Below are positions 37,052-45,456 of a DNA stretch of 64,000 nucleotides, piece by piece. Position 1 is the first letter of the stretch. Each line of letters begins with the position of its first letter. The stretch is from Chloroflexota bacterium (GTDB lineage: Bacteria; Chloroflexota; Chloroflexia; Chloroflexales; Herpetosiphonaceae): assembly GCA_020161265.1 (NCBI GenBank), contig JAIUOC010000010.1, forward strand, positions 186,001 to 250,000, in the 5' to 3' direction. The notes under the pieces are model-generated. The model saw only the letters and a program-made list of their open reading frames with translations. It was not told where the DNA came from and ran no database searches. Made by a program: the position numbers and the translations under genes.

Positions 37052-38239
37052 ATGAGCAACGAGCGCGAACCGGTGTTGTTGAGTGCTGCCCGCACGCCAA
37101 TTGGCAAGTTTGGCGGGAGCCTCGCTGATTTAACTGCGCCTCAACTCGGTGCGATCGCAATTAAGGCCGCATTGGAGCGAGCTGGAATCAACGGCGATGT
37201 TGTTGATGAAGTGATTATGGGTAATGTAATTGGGGCGGGCTTGGGTCAAGCACCTGCGCGACAAGCGGCTTTGGGTGCTGGTGTGCCTGACAGCGTGAGC
37301 GCCCTGACAATTAATAAGGTCTGTGGTTCGGGATTGAAGGCCGTGATGTTGGCTGCCAGCATGATCAAAGCTGGTGATGCTGAGCTGATTGTGGCTGGTG
37401 GCATGGAAAACATGTCGCGAGCACCCTACCTTTTGCCTCAAGCTCGCTTTGGCTATCGGCTTGGCAACGGCGAAATTCAAGATGCCGTAGTGCATGATGG
37501 CTTGTGGTGTGCAGTTGAGCATCATCATATGGGCAACTCAGCCGAGTGGGTCGCCGATGCTTGTAATGTTAGCCGCGAAATGCAAGATGAATTTGCCTAC
37601 AATTCGCATCGCAAAGCAGCAGCAGCGATTGCCCGTGGCGCATTCAAAAACGAAATTGTGCCAGTTGAACTCAAGAGCCGCAAAGGCACAACCATTTTTG
37701 ATATCGACGAGCCAGTTCGTGCCGATAGTACAGTTGAAGCCTTGGCCAAATTAAAGCCAGCCTTCAAAGCTGATGGCACGGTTACCGCTGGCAATGCACC
37801 TGGCATTACCGATGGTGCTTCGGCCTTGGTTGTGGCAAGTATGGCCAAAGCCCAACAACTGGGAGCCAAACCGCTGGCACGCATTACCGGCTATGCCCAG
37901 GCTGGCGTGAAACCACTCGAAATCTTTACAGCTCCAGCCTTTGCTGTGCGCCGCTTGCTTGAAGTAACCAACACCAGCTTGGCCGATTATGATTTGTATG
38001 AATTCAATGAAGCCTTTGCCGCCCAAGCGCTTGCCAACGGCCACGACCTCAAGATCGACTGGGATCGCTTGAATGTCAATGGTGGGGCGGTTGCTTTGGG
38101 TCACCCGATTGGAGCAAGTGGCGCACGTGTTTTGACGACGCTGGTGTATGCCTTGCAAGAACGTGGTGGCAAGCGTGGCCTCGCGACCCTCTGTTTAGGT
38201 GGTGGCGAAGCCGTTGCCTTGGCGATTGAATTGATTTAA
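37052..38239 (+). CDS. Acetyl-CoA C-acetyltransferase (thiolase)
   Basis: 395 residues, standard thiolase length. Joins or splits acetyl-CoA and acyl-CoA in the cytosol. Nucleophilic Cys91 in [11 protein letters not shown], His351 in [12 protein letters not shown] and Cys381 in [13 protein letters not shown] form the catalytic set. Start has AAGGAG further upstream. The next gene is a 66-residue protein of unknown function. Degradative versus biosynthetic role undecided. Confidence 0.94.
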   Translation: MSNEREPVLLSAARTPIGKFGGSLADLTAPQLGAIAIKAALERAGINGDVVDEVIMGNVIGAGLGQAPARQAALGAGVPDSVSALTINKVCGSGLKAVMLAASMIKAGDAELIVAGGMENMSRAPYLLPQARFGYRLGNGEIQDAVVHDGLWCAVEHHHMGNSAEWVADACNVSREMQDEFAYNSHRKAAAAIARGAFKNEIVPVELKSRKGTTIFDIDEPVRADSTVEALAKLKPAFKADGTVTAGNAPGITDGASALVVASMAKAQQLGAKPLARITGYAQAGVKPLEIFTAPAFAVRRLLEVTNTSLADYDLYEFNEAFAAQALANGHDLKIDWDRLNVNGGAVALGHPIGASGARVLTTLVYALQERGGKRGLATLCLGGGEAVALAIELI

Positions 38240-38292
38240 GCCAGAGTGGAGAAGGTGATGACGGCACCAACCAACCAACATAAGGAGGAACA

Positions 38293-38493
38293 ATGGGTAC
38301 TGTTGAGTTGATCTCTACTTTGGATGAAGGCGTTCGTGAAGGTCGAATTGCGCCCTACTTGGCTGATTTTATTGCAGCGCAAGCCCTGAATGTTTCAGCC
38401 GACGAAGTTGGCTTTAGCGAATGGGGCAGCCCCGACCGCGACGTACTATCCCGCGATGGAGCAACCACCGAAGCCCTTTCCCGTCATCAATAA
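38293..38493 (+). CDS. Small hypothetical acidic protein
   Basis: 66 residues, AAGGAGGAA before ATG 38293. Helical start (VELISTLDEGVREGRIAPYLADFIAAQAL) and acidic tail; no family recognised. Lies 53 bp after the thiolase, so may be in its transcript. It is the last chromosomal protein gene before the tRNA and the prophage. Confidence 0.6.
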   Translation: MGTVELISTLDEGVREGRIAPYLADFIAAQALNVSADEVGFSEWGSPDRDVLSRDGATTEALSRHQ

Positions 38494-38501
38494 AAAAGAG
38501 C

Positions 38502-38532
38502 GAGCGGCGCGGTCAATTTGGCCACGCCGCTC
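38502..38532 (-). terminator. Terminator facing out of the prophage
   Basis: GAGCGGCG/CGCCGCTC with the U-run (CTCTTTTTT) on the minus-strand side. It would stop transcription coming leftward from the recombinase gene through the tRNA. On the plus strand it has no U-run. Confidence 0.7.
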
Positions 38533-38570
38533 ACGTTGACTTAGATTAAAAAGTTTGTGAACCTTATCAT

Positions 38571-38599
38571 TTGCAATTTTATTAAGAGTGTGCTATACT
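38571..38599 (+). promoter_or_regulatory. Promoter of tRNA-Lys
   Basis: TTGCAA (38571-38576), 17 bp, TATACT (38594-38599), 10 bp before the tRNA 5' end. Confidence 0.8.
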
Positions 38600-40107
38600 C
38601 TCACGCGTTGGGCCGGTAGCTCAGTGGTAGAGCATCGGACTTTTAATCCGCTGGTCGTGGGTTCGATCCCCACCCGGCTCACCAAGCGGGATTGTTGCAA
38701 ACTTCCTACAAGTTCCAGAAATGGTTCTCGTGGTTGGTAGGCGACAATCCCTTTTTTTGTGCCCCAAATGGCTGCAATGAGTGATTGTAAGGCTACGCGC
38801 TTCTCGGCTAAGGCTCCCTTCTGCTTAAATGTCCAACTAATTGATTCTAATAAATCTAGGGCTTGCTCCATGTTAAAGGATGCAGCTGGTTTTTGGCGTG
38901 GTGCTTGGGCTTGAGCAAACAACGCTGATTTGCGCTGCTCATATTCATCAGCCCGGATGTGATCGTTGAGAAACATGCGCTTGAGTGCGGCAAGCTCGGC
39001 TTCAATGTTGGGTGCTTCGGGTACTGGTTGTTGGCGTGCAGCCCACTGTTGCTGAGCAACCTGAAGAATGTCGCGCTTCCAATCGCTGGGAAACGCCAAG
39101 GCATCGAGCACCGCAATCATATGCTGATCAAGCACATCGTTGCGCACCATGGCCATGGGGCATTGGTTGTAGCGGTGTTGACTGCACTCATAGTACACAA
39201 CGTTGGTTGTGCGTTTGTAGTGTTGCCACATGCGGCTGCCACATTGCTCACAATACAAAATTTCACTGAGCAGCCCACGGCCTTGGCTCACAGGAGTCCA
39301 GCCGCGTTTTTGGCCGCGCCGATCAAGCAAAACTTGTACCGCGTCCCATGTTTTTTTGTCAATCAGCGCTTCATGTTGGCCAGCATAGGTTTGGCCTTTG
39401 TAGCTCACCTTGCCAATATAGGCTTGGTTGCGTAGCATCGATGCAACGTTGTCTTTGGTGTAGGGAACATAGCGCCCTTGTTGCGTGTTCCAAACGCGTG
39501 CACCACGTTGATTCATGGCATCGGCGACGGTGCTGAAGCTATACAGGCCTGTGGCATAGAGGATAAACAGCATGCGCTGGTGCTCGGCATCGGCTGAAGG
39601 AACCAGCACCCCTTGCTCATTGCGTTGGTAGCCTGTTGGCACTGGGCCAGGTAATTTGCCTGATTCCGCAGCTGCACGGCGGGCACGTGCAACCCGTTCG
39701 CCTGTTAGTCGGCTATAGAGTTCGGCCCCAGCCCCCAACATCGTCAGATTGAAGCGGCCAGCAGCGGTATCCATCTCAATTGGCTCGGTAATGGAAATGA
39801 GCTGAATCCCCAGCGCGTGGAATTCATCAACTACCCGCAGCTGGAGCGAGGTGTTACGTGCGCAGCGGTCGAGCTTCCAAACTAACACAACATCAAAGCA
39901 CCGTGGTTTCCGAGCGGCATCTTCACGAAGCTGCATAAACGCGGGACGATCAGCATTGCGGCCACTCTTGCCAGCATCTTGATAGACCTGCACAACGTGC
40001 CAACCATGGCGTTGGGCATAGGCCTGACAATCACGCTCTTGGCTTGCAAGGCTGCTGTTTTCAGCTTGTTCACGGGTGGAAACCCGCGTATAGATAACGG
40101 CTCGCAT
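38593..40107 (-). CDS. Large serine recombinase (prophage integrase)
   Basis: 504 residues as read. Resolvase domain starts MRAVIYTRVSTREQA with the nucleophile Ser10, and LDRCARN carries catalytic Arg residues. A recombinase domain (PVPTGYQRNEQGVLVPS) and a zinc ribbon (LYCEQCGSRMW...YYECSQHRYNQCP) follow, then a coiled-coil region. It would integrate and excise the element. The last roughly 30 residues (from SRVGIEPTTSGLKV) are the reverse translation of tRNA-Lys and flank, so the native C-terminus probably differs in the excised phage. Last gene of the left operon. Confidence 0.93.
   Translation of the reverse strand: MRAVIYTRVSTREQAENSSLASQERDCQAYAQRHGWHVVQVYQDAGKSGRNADRPAFMQLREDAARKPRCFDVVLVWKLDRCARNTSLQLRVVDEFHALGIQLISITEPIEMDTAAGRFNLTMLGAGAELYSRLTGERVARARRAAAESGKLPGPVPTGYQRNEQGVLVPSADAEHQRMLFILYATGLYSFSTVADAMNQRGARVWNTQQGRYVPYTKDNVASMLRNQAYIGKVSYKGQTYAGQHEALIDKKTWDAVQVLLDRRGQKRGWTPVSQGRGLLSEILYCEQCGSRMWQHYKRTTNVVYYECSQHRYNQCPMAMVRNDVLDQHMIAVLDALAFPSDWKRDILQVAQQQWAARQQPVPEAPNIEAELAALKRMFLNDHIRADEYEQRKSALFAQAQAPRQKPAASFNMEQALDLLESISWTFKQKGALAEKRVALQSLIAAIWGTKKGIVAYQPREPFLELVGSLQQSRLVSRVGIEPTTSGLKVRCSTTELPAQRVRV
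38610..38684 (+). tRNA. tRNA-Lys(UUU)
   Basis: 75 nt including an encoded CCA. Acceptor GGGCCGG pairs with CCGGCTC; the anticodon loop CTTTTAA gives UUU; the T-arm GGGTTCGATCCCC is intact. The gene marks the left boundary of the prophage and remains complete after integration. The recombinase gene reads antisense across it. Confidence 0.97.
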
Positions 40108-40119
40108 GAATAATCCCTT

Positions 40120-40281
40120 CTACGCTGCTTTCGATTGAGGCTGTTGTGCAGATGATTGATCCGCTTCTTGGTCTTTGTCAAGCATCAATGCAACCAACAA
40201 AGCTGCAAAGGCTTGAACAACGCTTTCACGTTGCCCATCGGCTTGGCCCCTTACTTCTATTGGATTTGATAGTGGTTGCAT
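40120..40281 (-). CDS. Small phage protein (53 aa)
   Basis: MQPLSNPIEVRGQADGQR..., with a helix VVQAFAALLVALML and a Gln/Ala tail. Starts at the base after the stop of the zinc-finger-like gene, with GAGG as ribosome site in that gene's last codons. No family recognised. Confidence 0.5.
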   Translation of the reverse strand: MQPLSNPIEVRGQADGQRESVVQAFAALLVALMLDKDQEADQSSAQQPQSKAA

Positions 40282-40626
40282 TTATACCTCAAAGGCTAAT
40301 TGCATCGCTGGTTCTGGGTTTGGCTCGGTGTTCTTTACGGGTGGTTCGGTCAGCACTAAACCACAGCAAACGCAGTGACCATTGGCGCGTTCCCATACAT
40401 CGTTGTGATCAACGGGGCAGACGGTTTGGGCTTCGCGTGGCGCAGCGGAGCGAAGTTCACTCCACCAGTGCCAATACAATTTGTGCCCATGCGATCCTTC
40501 TAACATGCGGTCGATGGCCGCTATCTGTTCTGGTGGCAGATGGTTTTGGCATCGTGTTCGATACTGCATCGCTGGCTCTCGATAGAGTTCGCGCCATGCC
40601 ACATAGCGCTCATGAAAACTACTCAT
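40282..40626 (-). CDS. Small phage protein with Cys/His cluster
   Basis: 114 residues from ATG 40626 (AAGGA six bases before). Contains CPVDHNDVWERANGHCVCCGL, a Cys-His-Cys-Cys set that may bind zinc, near residue 70. No HNH catalytic pattern is evident. Acidic Pro-rich tail. Part of the early operon. Confidence 0.6.
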   Translation of the reverse strand: MSSFHERYVAWRELYREPAMQYRTRCQNHLPPEQIAAIDRMLEGSHGHKLYWHWWSELRSAAPREAQTVCPVDHNDVWERANGHCVCCGLVLTEPPVKNTEPNPEPAMQLAFEV

Positions 40627-40635
40627 AGCCATTCC

Positions 40636-40788
40636 TTAGGTTGGTTGATGCTTGTCACGCAAGCGGCGAAAGCAATCGATCGCTGCTTGTTTTTCGGCTT
40701 CGGTAGCAGCTTTTGGTTCGGGTGGTGGTTGATTGGATTGAGGATCGGGGGGCGGCGGCTGGGGTTCAGGTTTGGGTTGGTTAGCCAT
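40636..40788 (-). CDS. Small Pro/Gln-rich phage protein (50 aa)
   Basis: MANQPKPEPQPPPPDPQ start, then a charged helix (ATEAEKQAAIDCFRRLRDKH). GAGGTG precedes the ATG, and the start overlaps the stop of the upstream gene by eight bases, both supporting a real gene although it is short. Confidence 0.55.
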   Translation of the reverse strand: MANQPKPEPQPPPPDPQSNQPPPEPKAATEAEKQAAIDCFRRLRDKHQPT

Positions 40789-41026
40789 CGATCACCTCGT
40801 AATAGAATCGCCGCAACAAGGTCACCGCATGCTTTTTCGTTTTCACGCCTCGATGATTTTGCAGATGGCGGCGGCCTTCATAGATCAAGCGCAGACTCAA
40901 ATGACCGTCGGCATAAAAAGCGATTGCATAGCCGCATGGGGTTTGCATCACATAGGTATCAGGCGATGTCCAAAAGCCATCGCTACGGTTGACGTTGCTC
41001 ACTTCATCAATTAATCGTTCAGGCAT
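40781..41026 (-). CDS. Small phage protein, early operon
   Basis: 81 residues from ATG 41026 (GAGG five bases before). MPERLIDEVSNVNRSDGFWTSPDTYVMQTPCGYAIAF suggests a small beta-rich domain ending in a basic helix. Not recognised. Confidence 0.55.
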   Translation of the reverse strand: MPERLIDEVSNVNRSDGFWTSPDTYVMQTPCGYAIAFYADGHLSLRLIYEGRRHLQNHRGVKTKKHAVTLLRRFYYEVIDG

Positions 41027-41071
41027 AGACACCTCAAAAAACCGCTATCCCACTGGGTAGCCGTTGATGAT

Positions 41072-41437
41072 TCAATCGTTCGGCGAAAAATAGGCCGAAT
41101 AGGTTGGTACACGATTGAGCAGGTCGTGCAATTCTTCATCGCTATAGTCAATCGATGAGTGATAGATCACGTTATCGCACCAGATATAGTGCCAGCCTGG
41201 CGAATCTGGTGACCATGCCGAGGCAGGTGGCAACGCCGGAATACATTCCACAATCACATCGTTCGGCTCGTCGGCATCATGCAAATCAGGATCGGGCAGG
41301 TCGTTGATCAAGAGCCAGCGCAGAAAAACGCCAACGGTTGTGAAATCAATGGTGGGGCCATCGAAGGGAATTTTGTTCATCTGCGCACGAAATTGCTGCA
41401 CAATCTGTGTTTGGGCATTGCTATCAAGCGGATTCAT
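41072..41437 (-). CDS. Acidic phage protein, early operon
   Basis: 121 residues, strongly acidic (LPDPDLHDADEPNDVIVECIP, SSIDYSDEELHDLL), with GWHYIWCDNVIYH. Acidity of this kind occurs in DNA-mimic inhibitors, but nothing else supports such a role. Starts in a TGATG overlap with the upstream gene's stop. Confidence 0.6.
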   Translation of the reverse strand: MNPLDSNAQTQIVQQFRAQMNKIPFDGPTIDFTTVGVFLRWLLINDLPDPDLHDADEPNDVIVECIPALPPASAWSPDSPGWHYIWCDNVIYHSSIDYSDEELHDLLNRVPTYSAYFSPND

Positions 41438-41679
41438 CAAACAAGCTCCAGTACGAGTTGCATGCCGTGGTGACAGATCGGTCTTTCAAGAGAATGGTTC
41501 ATTGCTGACGGCGATTGATCAGTCAAGAGCGTTTGTTGGACTGGAGTTAACCACTGGGCCAACAACCACGGTGAAATCATGCGATTGGTAATCAGGTTAC
41601 GAGCTGCCGCAATATTGCCGTTGCGCAGCTGCGCTTGAATCTCCAGCCGCGTGCCCACCAGATTGATCAGGGTACTCAT
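41437..41679 (-). CDS. Small helical phage protein
   Basis: 80 residues; LEIQAQLRNGNIAAARNLITNRMISPWLLAQWLTP. Overlaps the winged-helix gene upstream by four bases. No family recognised. Confidence 0.55.
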   Translation of the reverse strand: MSTLINLVGTRLEIQAQLRNGNIAAARNLITNRMISPWLLAQWLTPVQQTLLTDQSPSAMNHSLERPICHHGMQLVLELV

Positions 41680-41897
41680 GCGGCCTCCAGCAAGGGAATA
41701 ATGATTTTGCGGCAGCCGCAGCGCTTGGGCGTAAATTCAATGTAGCCTGCATCACGCAGCACCAACAAGGCTTGGGCAACCGTGCTATAGCCAAGGCACA
41801 GTTCATCGGCCAAATCGCGCACCGTTGCCAATGGTCGGCGGCTCACCGCCCCCCACACCAGCCGCACAGTGGTAAAACTTACAGGTTTGCGGCGCAT
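41676..41897 (-). CDS. Winged-helix DNA-binding protein
   Basis: 73 residues. VRLVWGAVSRRPLATVRDLADELCLGYSTVAQALLVLRDAGYIEF is a compact helix-turn-helix with wing, MarR/LexA-like in style, followed by a Cys pair (KRCGCRK). One-base overlap with the DnaC-like gene. Probably a regulator of early genes or a replication accessory. Confidence 0.7.
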   Translation of the reverse strand: MRRKPVSFTTVRLVWGAVSRRPLATVRDLADELCLGYSTVAQALLVLRDAGYIEFTPKRCGCRKIIIPLLEAA

Positions 41898-42700
41898 TAG
41901 GCGGCCCCCAGTCGATCCATCGGATCACGTCGTCGATAATCCGCCGCTTGGACGACCACCAACTGCCCTTGCACGGCATCGAGCAAGCGACTGCATAAGC
42001 GCATGCCAAAGCGGCGATTAGCCTCGGCGGTGTTCGGGTGCAAGTTGCTCGTGATCACGGTTGGGCGTTGGTATTCGTAGCGCTCATTGAGCAATTGGAA
42101 CAGGGTTTCTTTGCCCCAATCGGTGGCGTTTTCTGCACCCAAGTCGTCGAGCAGCAGAATTGGCGCTTTGCGGAAGAGTTCAAATTGGTCATCAAAGCTA
42201 TTCTTGGGCTTGGTGCTGGTTTGATCGAAGGTGGCACGCAGCAGGCGCAAGGCATCGGGAGCCGTTGACCAAACGACTTCATAACCACTGGCTTGCAGCG
42301 CGTTGCCGATCGCTTGGGCCAAGTGGGTTTTGCCACAGCCCGGGTTGCCAACCACGGTCAAAAAGCCATCGGGATTTTCGGCAAAGGCTTGGGCCGCACC
42401 AACCGCAACCCCAACACCAGTGACCGCACTATCAAAGGTGGCAAAGGTTTTGCCGCGAAATGGGGCAAGACCACTCTTGGCATGCAGCTCACCACGACGG
42501 CGCTCGATTTGGCGTTGTTGCAGACAGCCACAGGATTGCAATTTGCCAAACAAGGGGTGATGAATCGCGACATCATAGACAAAATAGCCAGCGCCTTTAC
42601 AACACGGACAGGTTTCGTTCGGCTCCCACGGGACAACGGGCGGAAGGATGTCAGGAGCAGGCGTTACCGATGCTGGAATACTGGTATCAAATCGTTGCAT
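41897..42700 (-). CDS. DnaC-like helicase loader ATPase
   Basis: 267 residues. N-terminal zinc-ribbon-like segment (CPCCKGAGYFVYDV...CGCLQQRQIERR), then AAA+ ATPase with Walker A VVGNPGCGKTHLAQA and Walker B ILLLDDLGAENATDW, sensor region TVITSNLHPN and arginine region RLCSRLLDAVQG. Loads the replicative DnaB helicase at the phage origin. It overlaps the initiator gene by 14 bases, the same pair order as lambda O-P. Confidence 0.9.
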   Translation of the reverse strand: MQRFDTSIPASVTPAPDILPPVVPWEPNETCPCCKGAGYFVYDVAIHHPLFGKLQSCGCLQQRQIERRRGELHAKSGLAPFRGKTFATFDSAVTGVGVAVGAAQAFAENPDGFLTVVGNPGCGKTHLAQAIGNALQASGYEVVWSTAPDALRLLRATFDQTSTKPKNSFDDQFELFRKAPILLLDDLGAENATDWGKETLFQLLNERYEYQRPTVITSNLHPNTAEANRRFGMRLCSRLLDAVQGQLVVVQAADYRRRDPMDRLGAA

Positions 42701-43604
42701 ACAATCCTCGCAACTGGCTCTCGAGCGGAGTCAGCCAATAGCTGAAACGCCGCCGAAAGCGATCATTATGCTTGGGGATTTCAATTTCGCCACGGTCGGC
42801 CACCCACACGGCATCGCGCATCCACGGGGCCATATCGGGCGGCAAACCGTGATCGGCTGGCAGCCACGTTGGCCAATTGGGTAATGGTTCATCAGGGTGG
42901 GTTGGCTCGACGGCAGGGGGTTGGGCTAGGCGTTGATGCACGCCAGCTTCTAGGTCTTTGGCGATTTGGGCCGCTGGATAATCGGAGCCAACGTGATCAA
43001 GGTAGGCTTGAATCACGGCAACTGGCTCATGGGCATAGTTGCTGGCCGACCACACTTTGCGATCACGTAACAGCCGATAGGTTGTCGATTGTTGATTCTT
43101 ATTTTTATTCGCATCGCCAGATGCGCGTTGCCGTGATTCGATTGGTTCCGCTGCGGTTGATGTGGATAATATTTTCTTTAACTTTCTTTTTTCTTTAATA
43201 CTATTAAAAGGCTGGTCTACTTCGTTGACCATTTTTGGTCTACTTCGTTGACTATTAGTAGTCAATGTGGTTGACTGGTCTACTTTGTTGACTGGTCTAC
43301 TTCGTTGACTGTTTTGGTCAACCTCGTTGACTACCACAATGTGATAGCTGTAGCCATTGCCAACCGCTTCACGCTGAATCGTTCCTCGGTCGGCTCCTGC
43401 GGCTAAGCCGTTGAGCACGCCTTGACGGCTTAGCCCTGTAAGCAACTCCAGATCGCTAATGCTCAGCTTGGCAGTTGGGCGATGCCAGCCAAAGGTCTCG
43501 CGACAAATGGCCAGCGTCACCCGCATTTCGGCTTCGCTCATCTCACATAACAGATCAAGAATTTCATTGGGGGTTTGGGTGTAGTTTGGCGGAGCAATTG
43601 TCAT
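42687..43604 (-). CDS. Phage replication initiator (lambda O-like)
   Basis: 305 residues. The N-terminal third is a winged helix of the phage O/DnaD type (YTQTPNEILDLLCEMSEAEMRVTLAICRETFGWHRPTAKLSISDLELLTGLSR). The middle (about 85-135) is a repetitive NEVDQ/RSRP stretch because the DNA there is the iteron array. The C-terminal part (ALIQAYLDHVG-like helix, GVHQRLAQPP, RFRRRFSYWLTPLE) probably contacts the loader. It would bind the iterons inside its own gene and recruit the DnaC-like protein. Confidence 0.85.
   Translation of the reverse strand: MTIAPPNYTQTPNEILDLLCEMSEAEMRVTLAICRETFGWHRPTAKLSISDLELLTGLSRQGVLNGLAAGADRGTIQREAVGNGYSYHIVVVNEVDQNSQRSRPVNKVDQSTTLTTNSQRSRPKMVNEVDQPFNSIKEKRKLKKILSTSTAAEPIESRQRASGDANKNKNQQSTTYRLLRDRKVWSASNYAHEPVAVIQAYLDHVGSDYPAAQIAKDLEAGVHQRLAQPPAVEPTHPDEPLPNWPTWLPADHGLPPDMAPWMRDAVWVADRGEIEIPKHNDRFRRRFSYWLTPLESQLRGLYATI
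43161..43332. other. Predicted prophage replication origin (iterons, AT-rich DUE, DnaA box)
   Basis: Six copies of a 17-bp iteron with consensus GGTCTACTTCGTTGACT at 43214, 43237, 43260 (degenerate), 43277, 43294 and 43316; steps are 23, 23, 17, 17 and 22 bp. Beside them is an A/T-rich stretch (43167-43213) and a perfect DnaA box TGTGGATAA (43161-43169, complement TTATCCACA). This is the standard layout of a theta origin set inside the initiator gene. Confidence 0.85.
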
Positions 43605-43648
43605 AGTGGCCTCACAAGCACGCGCCCCACAATGAAGCGCTTGAGCAC

Positions 43649-44644
43649 TTAGTTATCAAACACCGCATCCCGCTCAGCCCGTTGGGCAGCGGTTGGGCGT
43701 TTGGTTCGGCGGAAGAGATGGGCTTTGGGGCAGGTTTCCCAATGGGTTTGCTCGATGCGCTGGCCATGGCCATTGGTGTTGTAGGGCATTGTGCCCACCC
43801 ATACAATTTCGGCTGCGCAGCCACGGCATTTGGCAACTCGTTCGCGCTTGGTTGGCGTGGCTACAGGTGGTTCGGCAAATAGCTCAGGTTCTGGCTCTGG
43901 CTCTGGCTCTATTTCGGGTTCTGGCTCAGGGATTGGTTGATCGAGTAGCGGGGTTTGGGGTGTTGCTTGCCCTTGATCGAGCCATGCTAAAAGTGTGGTC
44001 GCAACCTCGGCCCCAGCACGAGGAATGATCGCGCCATGCAAGGCTGGGCAACGAGTTTTGGTGACGATAAAAGTATTATCGGCATCAATATCAGCGACAA
44101 CATCAAACTCGTATTCCAAGCCATCGCGTTGGATTGGGGCTAGCCCGATTTTGCGCGGTGCTTGTTTGCCGCGATCATTTTGTTCGACCACATATTCAGT
44201 TTTCAGTCGCATGGTGCAAATGATGTGCATGCGACTGGCCAAAATGGTTTCAATTAATTTTTGCTGGAGCGGCGTTGCATCGGCCCACGCGGTGAATTTA
44301 TTGCCGCTGCGCTTGCCAATGCGATCAACTTGCTCCAAAACCCCATCTTTGCCATTCCAGGCATGCGACAAACTATCGATAATCAACACATCGTAGCCAG
44401 CCTGTTCGGCGGCGTGAATTGCATCGATATAGCGCTGGGGATGAAACGAGGTCAGTTCAGCCACATCGAAATTGGCAACATCATCGGCGTATTTGCTGGC
44501 ACTGCCATGCTCGGTATCGATCACCGCGATCGCCTTACCTAAATGATTGGCGATGCTGAGGGCGGTGTAGGTTTTGCCGCTTCCGGCAATGCCGAGCAGG
44601 GCTAGGCGGAGTTTGCTCTGGTGTTTTGTTGCCCGTTGAAACAT
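43649..44644 (-). CDS. RecA-like ATPase (Sak4/AAA_24 type)
   Basis: 331 residues from ATG 44644 (GGAG seven bases before). LALLGIAGSGKTYTALSIANHLG is the Walker A, VLIIDSLSHAW the Walker B, and HIICTMRLKTEYVVEQNDRGK plus FDVVADIDADNTFIVTKTRCP complete the fold. Related phage proteins assist single-strand annealing recombination and replication. A long Pro/Glu linker and a C-terminal zinc-finger-like module (CRGCAAEIVWVG...ETCPKA) follow. Confidence 0.85.
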   Translation of the reverse strand: MFQRATKHQSKLRLALLGIAGSGKTYTALSIANHLGKAIAVIDTEHGSASKYADDVANFDVAELTSFHPQRYIDAIHAAEQAGYDVLIIDSLSHAWNGKDGVLEQVDRIGKRSGNKFTAWADATPLQQKLIETILASRMHIICTMRLKTEYVVEQNDRGKQAPRKIGLAPIQRDGLEYEFDVVADIDADNTFIVTKTRCPALHGAIIPRAGAEVATTLLAWLDQGQATPQTPLLDQPIPEPEPEIEPEPEPEPELFAEPPVATPTKRERVAKCRGCAAEIVWVGTMPYNTNGHGQRIEQTHWETCPKAHLFRRTKRPTAAQRAERDAVFDN

Positions 44645-44747
44645 GTGAAGTCTCCATGGTATACTGGCAAAAGCTTCAAACAAAAAGCACCCATTCATCT
44701 TGACCATGAATCGGTGCTGGTGAACGGTAAATGAAAGCGCTGTGCCA

Positions 44748-44975
44748 TTAAGCACAGGGCTTTTTGTTTGGACGTTGTGTCCGTGCTTTCGTGCGAAGTG
44801 CTTCTTCGCGCTCGGCAATCTCAATCCATTCCTGAACCTTGGGATCATTCTTTGATGCTGCAAATGCTGCACGGCGCTCAGCTTGATCAGCCTTGCGTTG
44901 TCGCTCTCGGTAGGCTTCAATCGCCTCGCCAAAATCTTCAAATGACCCATCACTGGTGTGAATCCATGCCGCCAT
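44748..44975 (-). CDS. Small charged coiled-coil phage protein
   Basis: 75 residues; EDFGEAIEAYRERQRKADQAERRAAFAASKND suggests one long helix. GGAG precedes ATG 44975. Located before the recombinase-like ATPase; function unknown. Confidence 0.55.
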   Translation of the reverse strand: MAAWIHTSDGSFEDFGEAIEAYRERQRKADQAERRAAFAASKNDPKVQEWIEIAEREEALRTKARTQRPNKKPCA

Positions 44976-45005
44976 TGGTACGCTCCTTTGTTGTAGAGAA
45001 TTAAA

Positions 45006-45245
45006 TCAATGCTGCTTCAAGTACGAGGCTTGGAAGTAGATCTCGTGGGGCAGCGATAAGAACAGGTTCGCCTTCATCTTCAACCCAGTAACTGATTCGT
45101 TACTGGGCCGAATGGTTGCTGAGCGGTAAGCCATCTCAACATGATCGGTCAAGACTTGATGGAATTCCAAGGCATCGTGGAGTGGCAACCCTACACCTAA
45201 CGTTAATTCTTGATTTGCTAGTTCAGCTTTAACAGTCCAACTCAT
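45006..45245 (-). CDS. Small hypothetical phage protein
   Basis: 79 residues from ATG 45245. SWTVKAELANQELTLGVGLPLHDALEFHQVLTDHVEMAYRSA; not recognised. Overlaps the stop of the preceding gene. Confidence 0.5.
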   Translation of the reverse strand: MSWTVKAELANQELTLGVGLPLHDALEFHQVLTDHVEMAYRSATIRPSNESVTGLKMKANLFLSLPHEIYFQASYLKQH

Positions 45246-45456
45246 TCTTTTTTTGCTCCTTCTCAGTTGCATCACGCAGGGCGATTAGGCGTTGGCGCTG
45301 TTTGGCCAACTCTTCACGCCCTTTTTTTACAAACTGCAAAATTGTTGGTTCACGCGAACGTTGGGCGATTTCAACAAAGGCATCGTCAGCATTGCCACGC
45401 AATGCCAATGCATCGGTAATTTCGCCCCACGTTCGCTGTTTATCGGTCGCTGCCAT
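45229..45456 (-). CDS. Small helical phage protein
   Basis: 75 residues from ATG 45456 (AGGAA before). RTWGEITDALALRGNADDAFVEIAQRSREPTILQFVKKGREELAKQRQRLIALRDATEKEQKK: helical and basic/acidic mix. Unknown. Confidence 0.5.
   Translation of the reverse strand: MAATDKQRTWGEITDALALRGNADDAFVEIAQRSREPTILQFVKKGREELAKQRQRLIALRDATEKEQKKNELDC

Noticed and set aside
40146-40628. 160-codon plus-strand frame opposite the small early genes
   Set aside because: Opposes a compact minus-strand operon with overlapping starts and good ribosome sites; a shadow.
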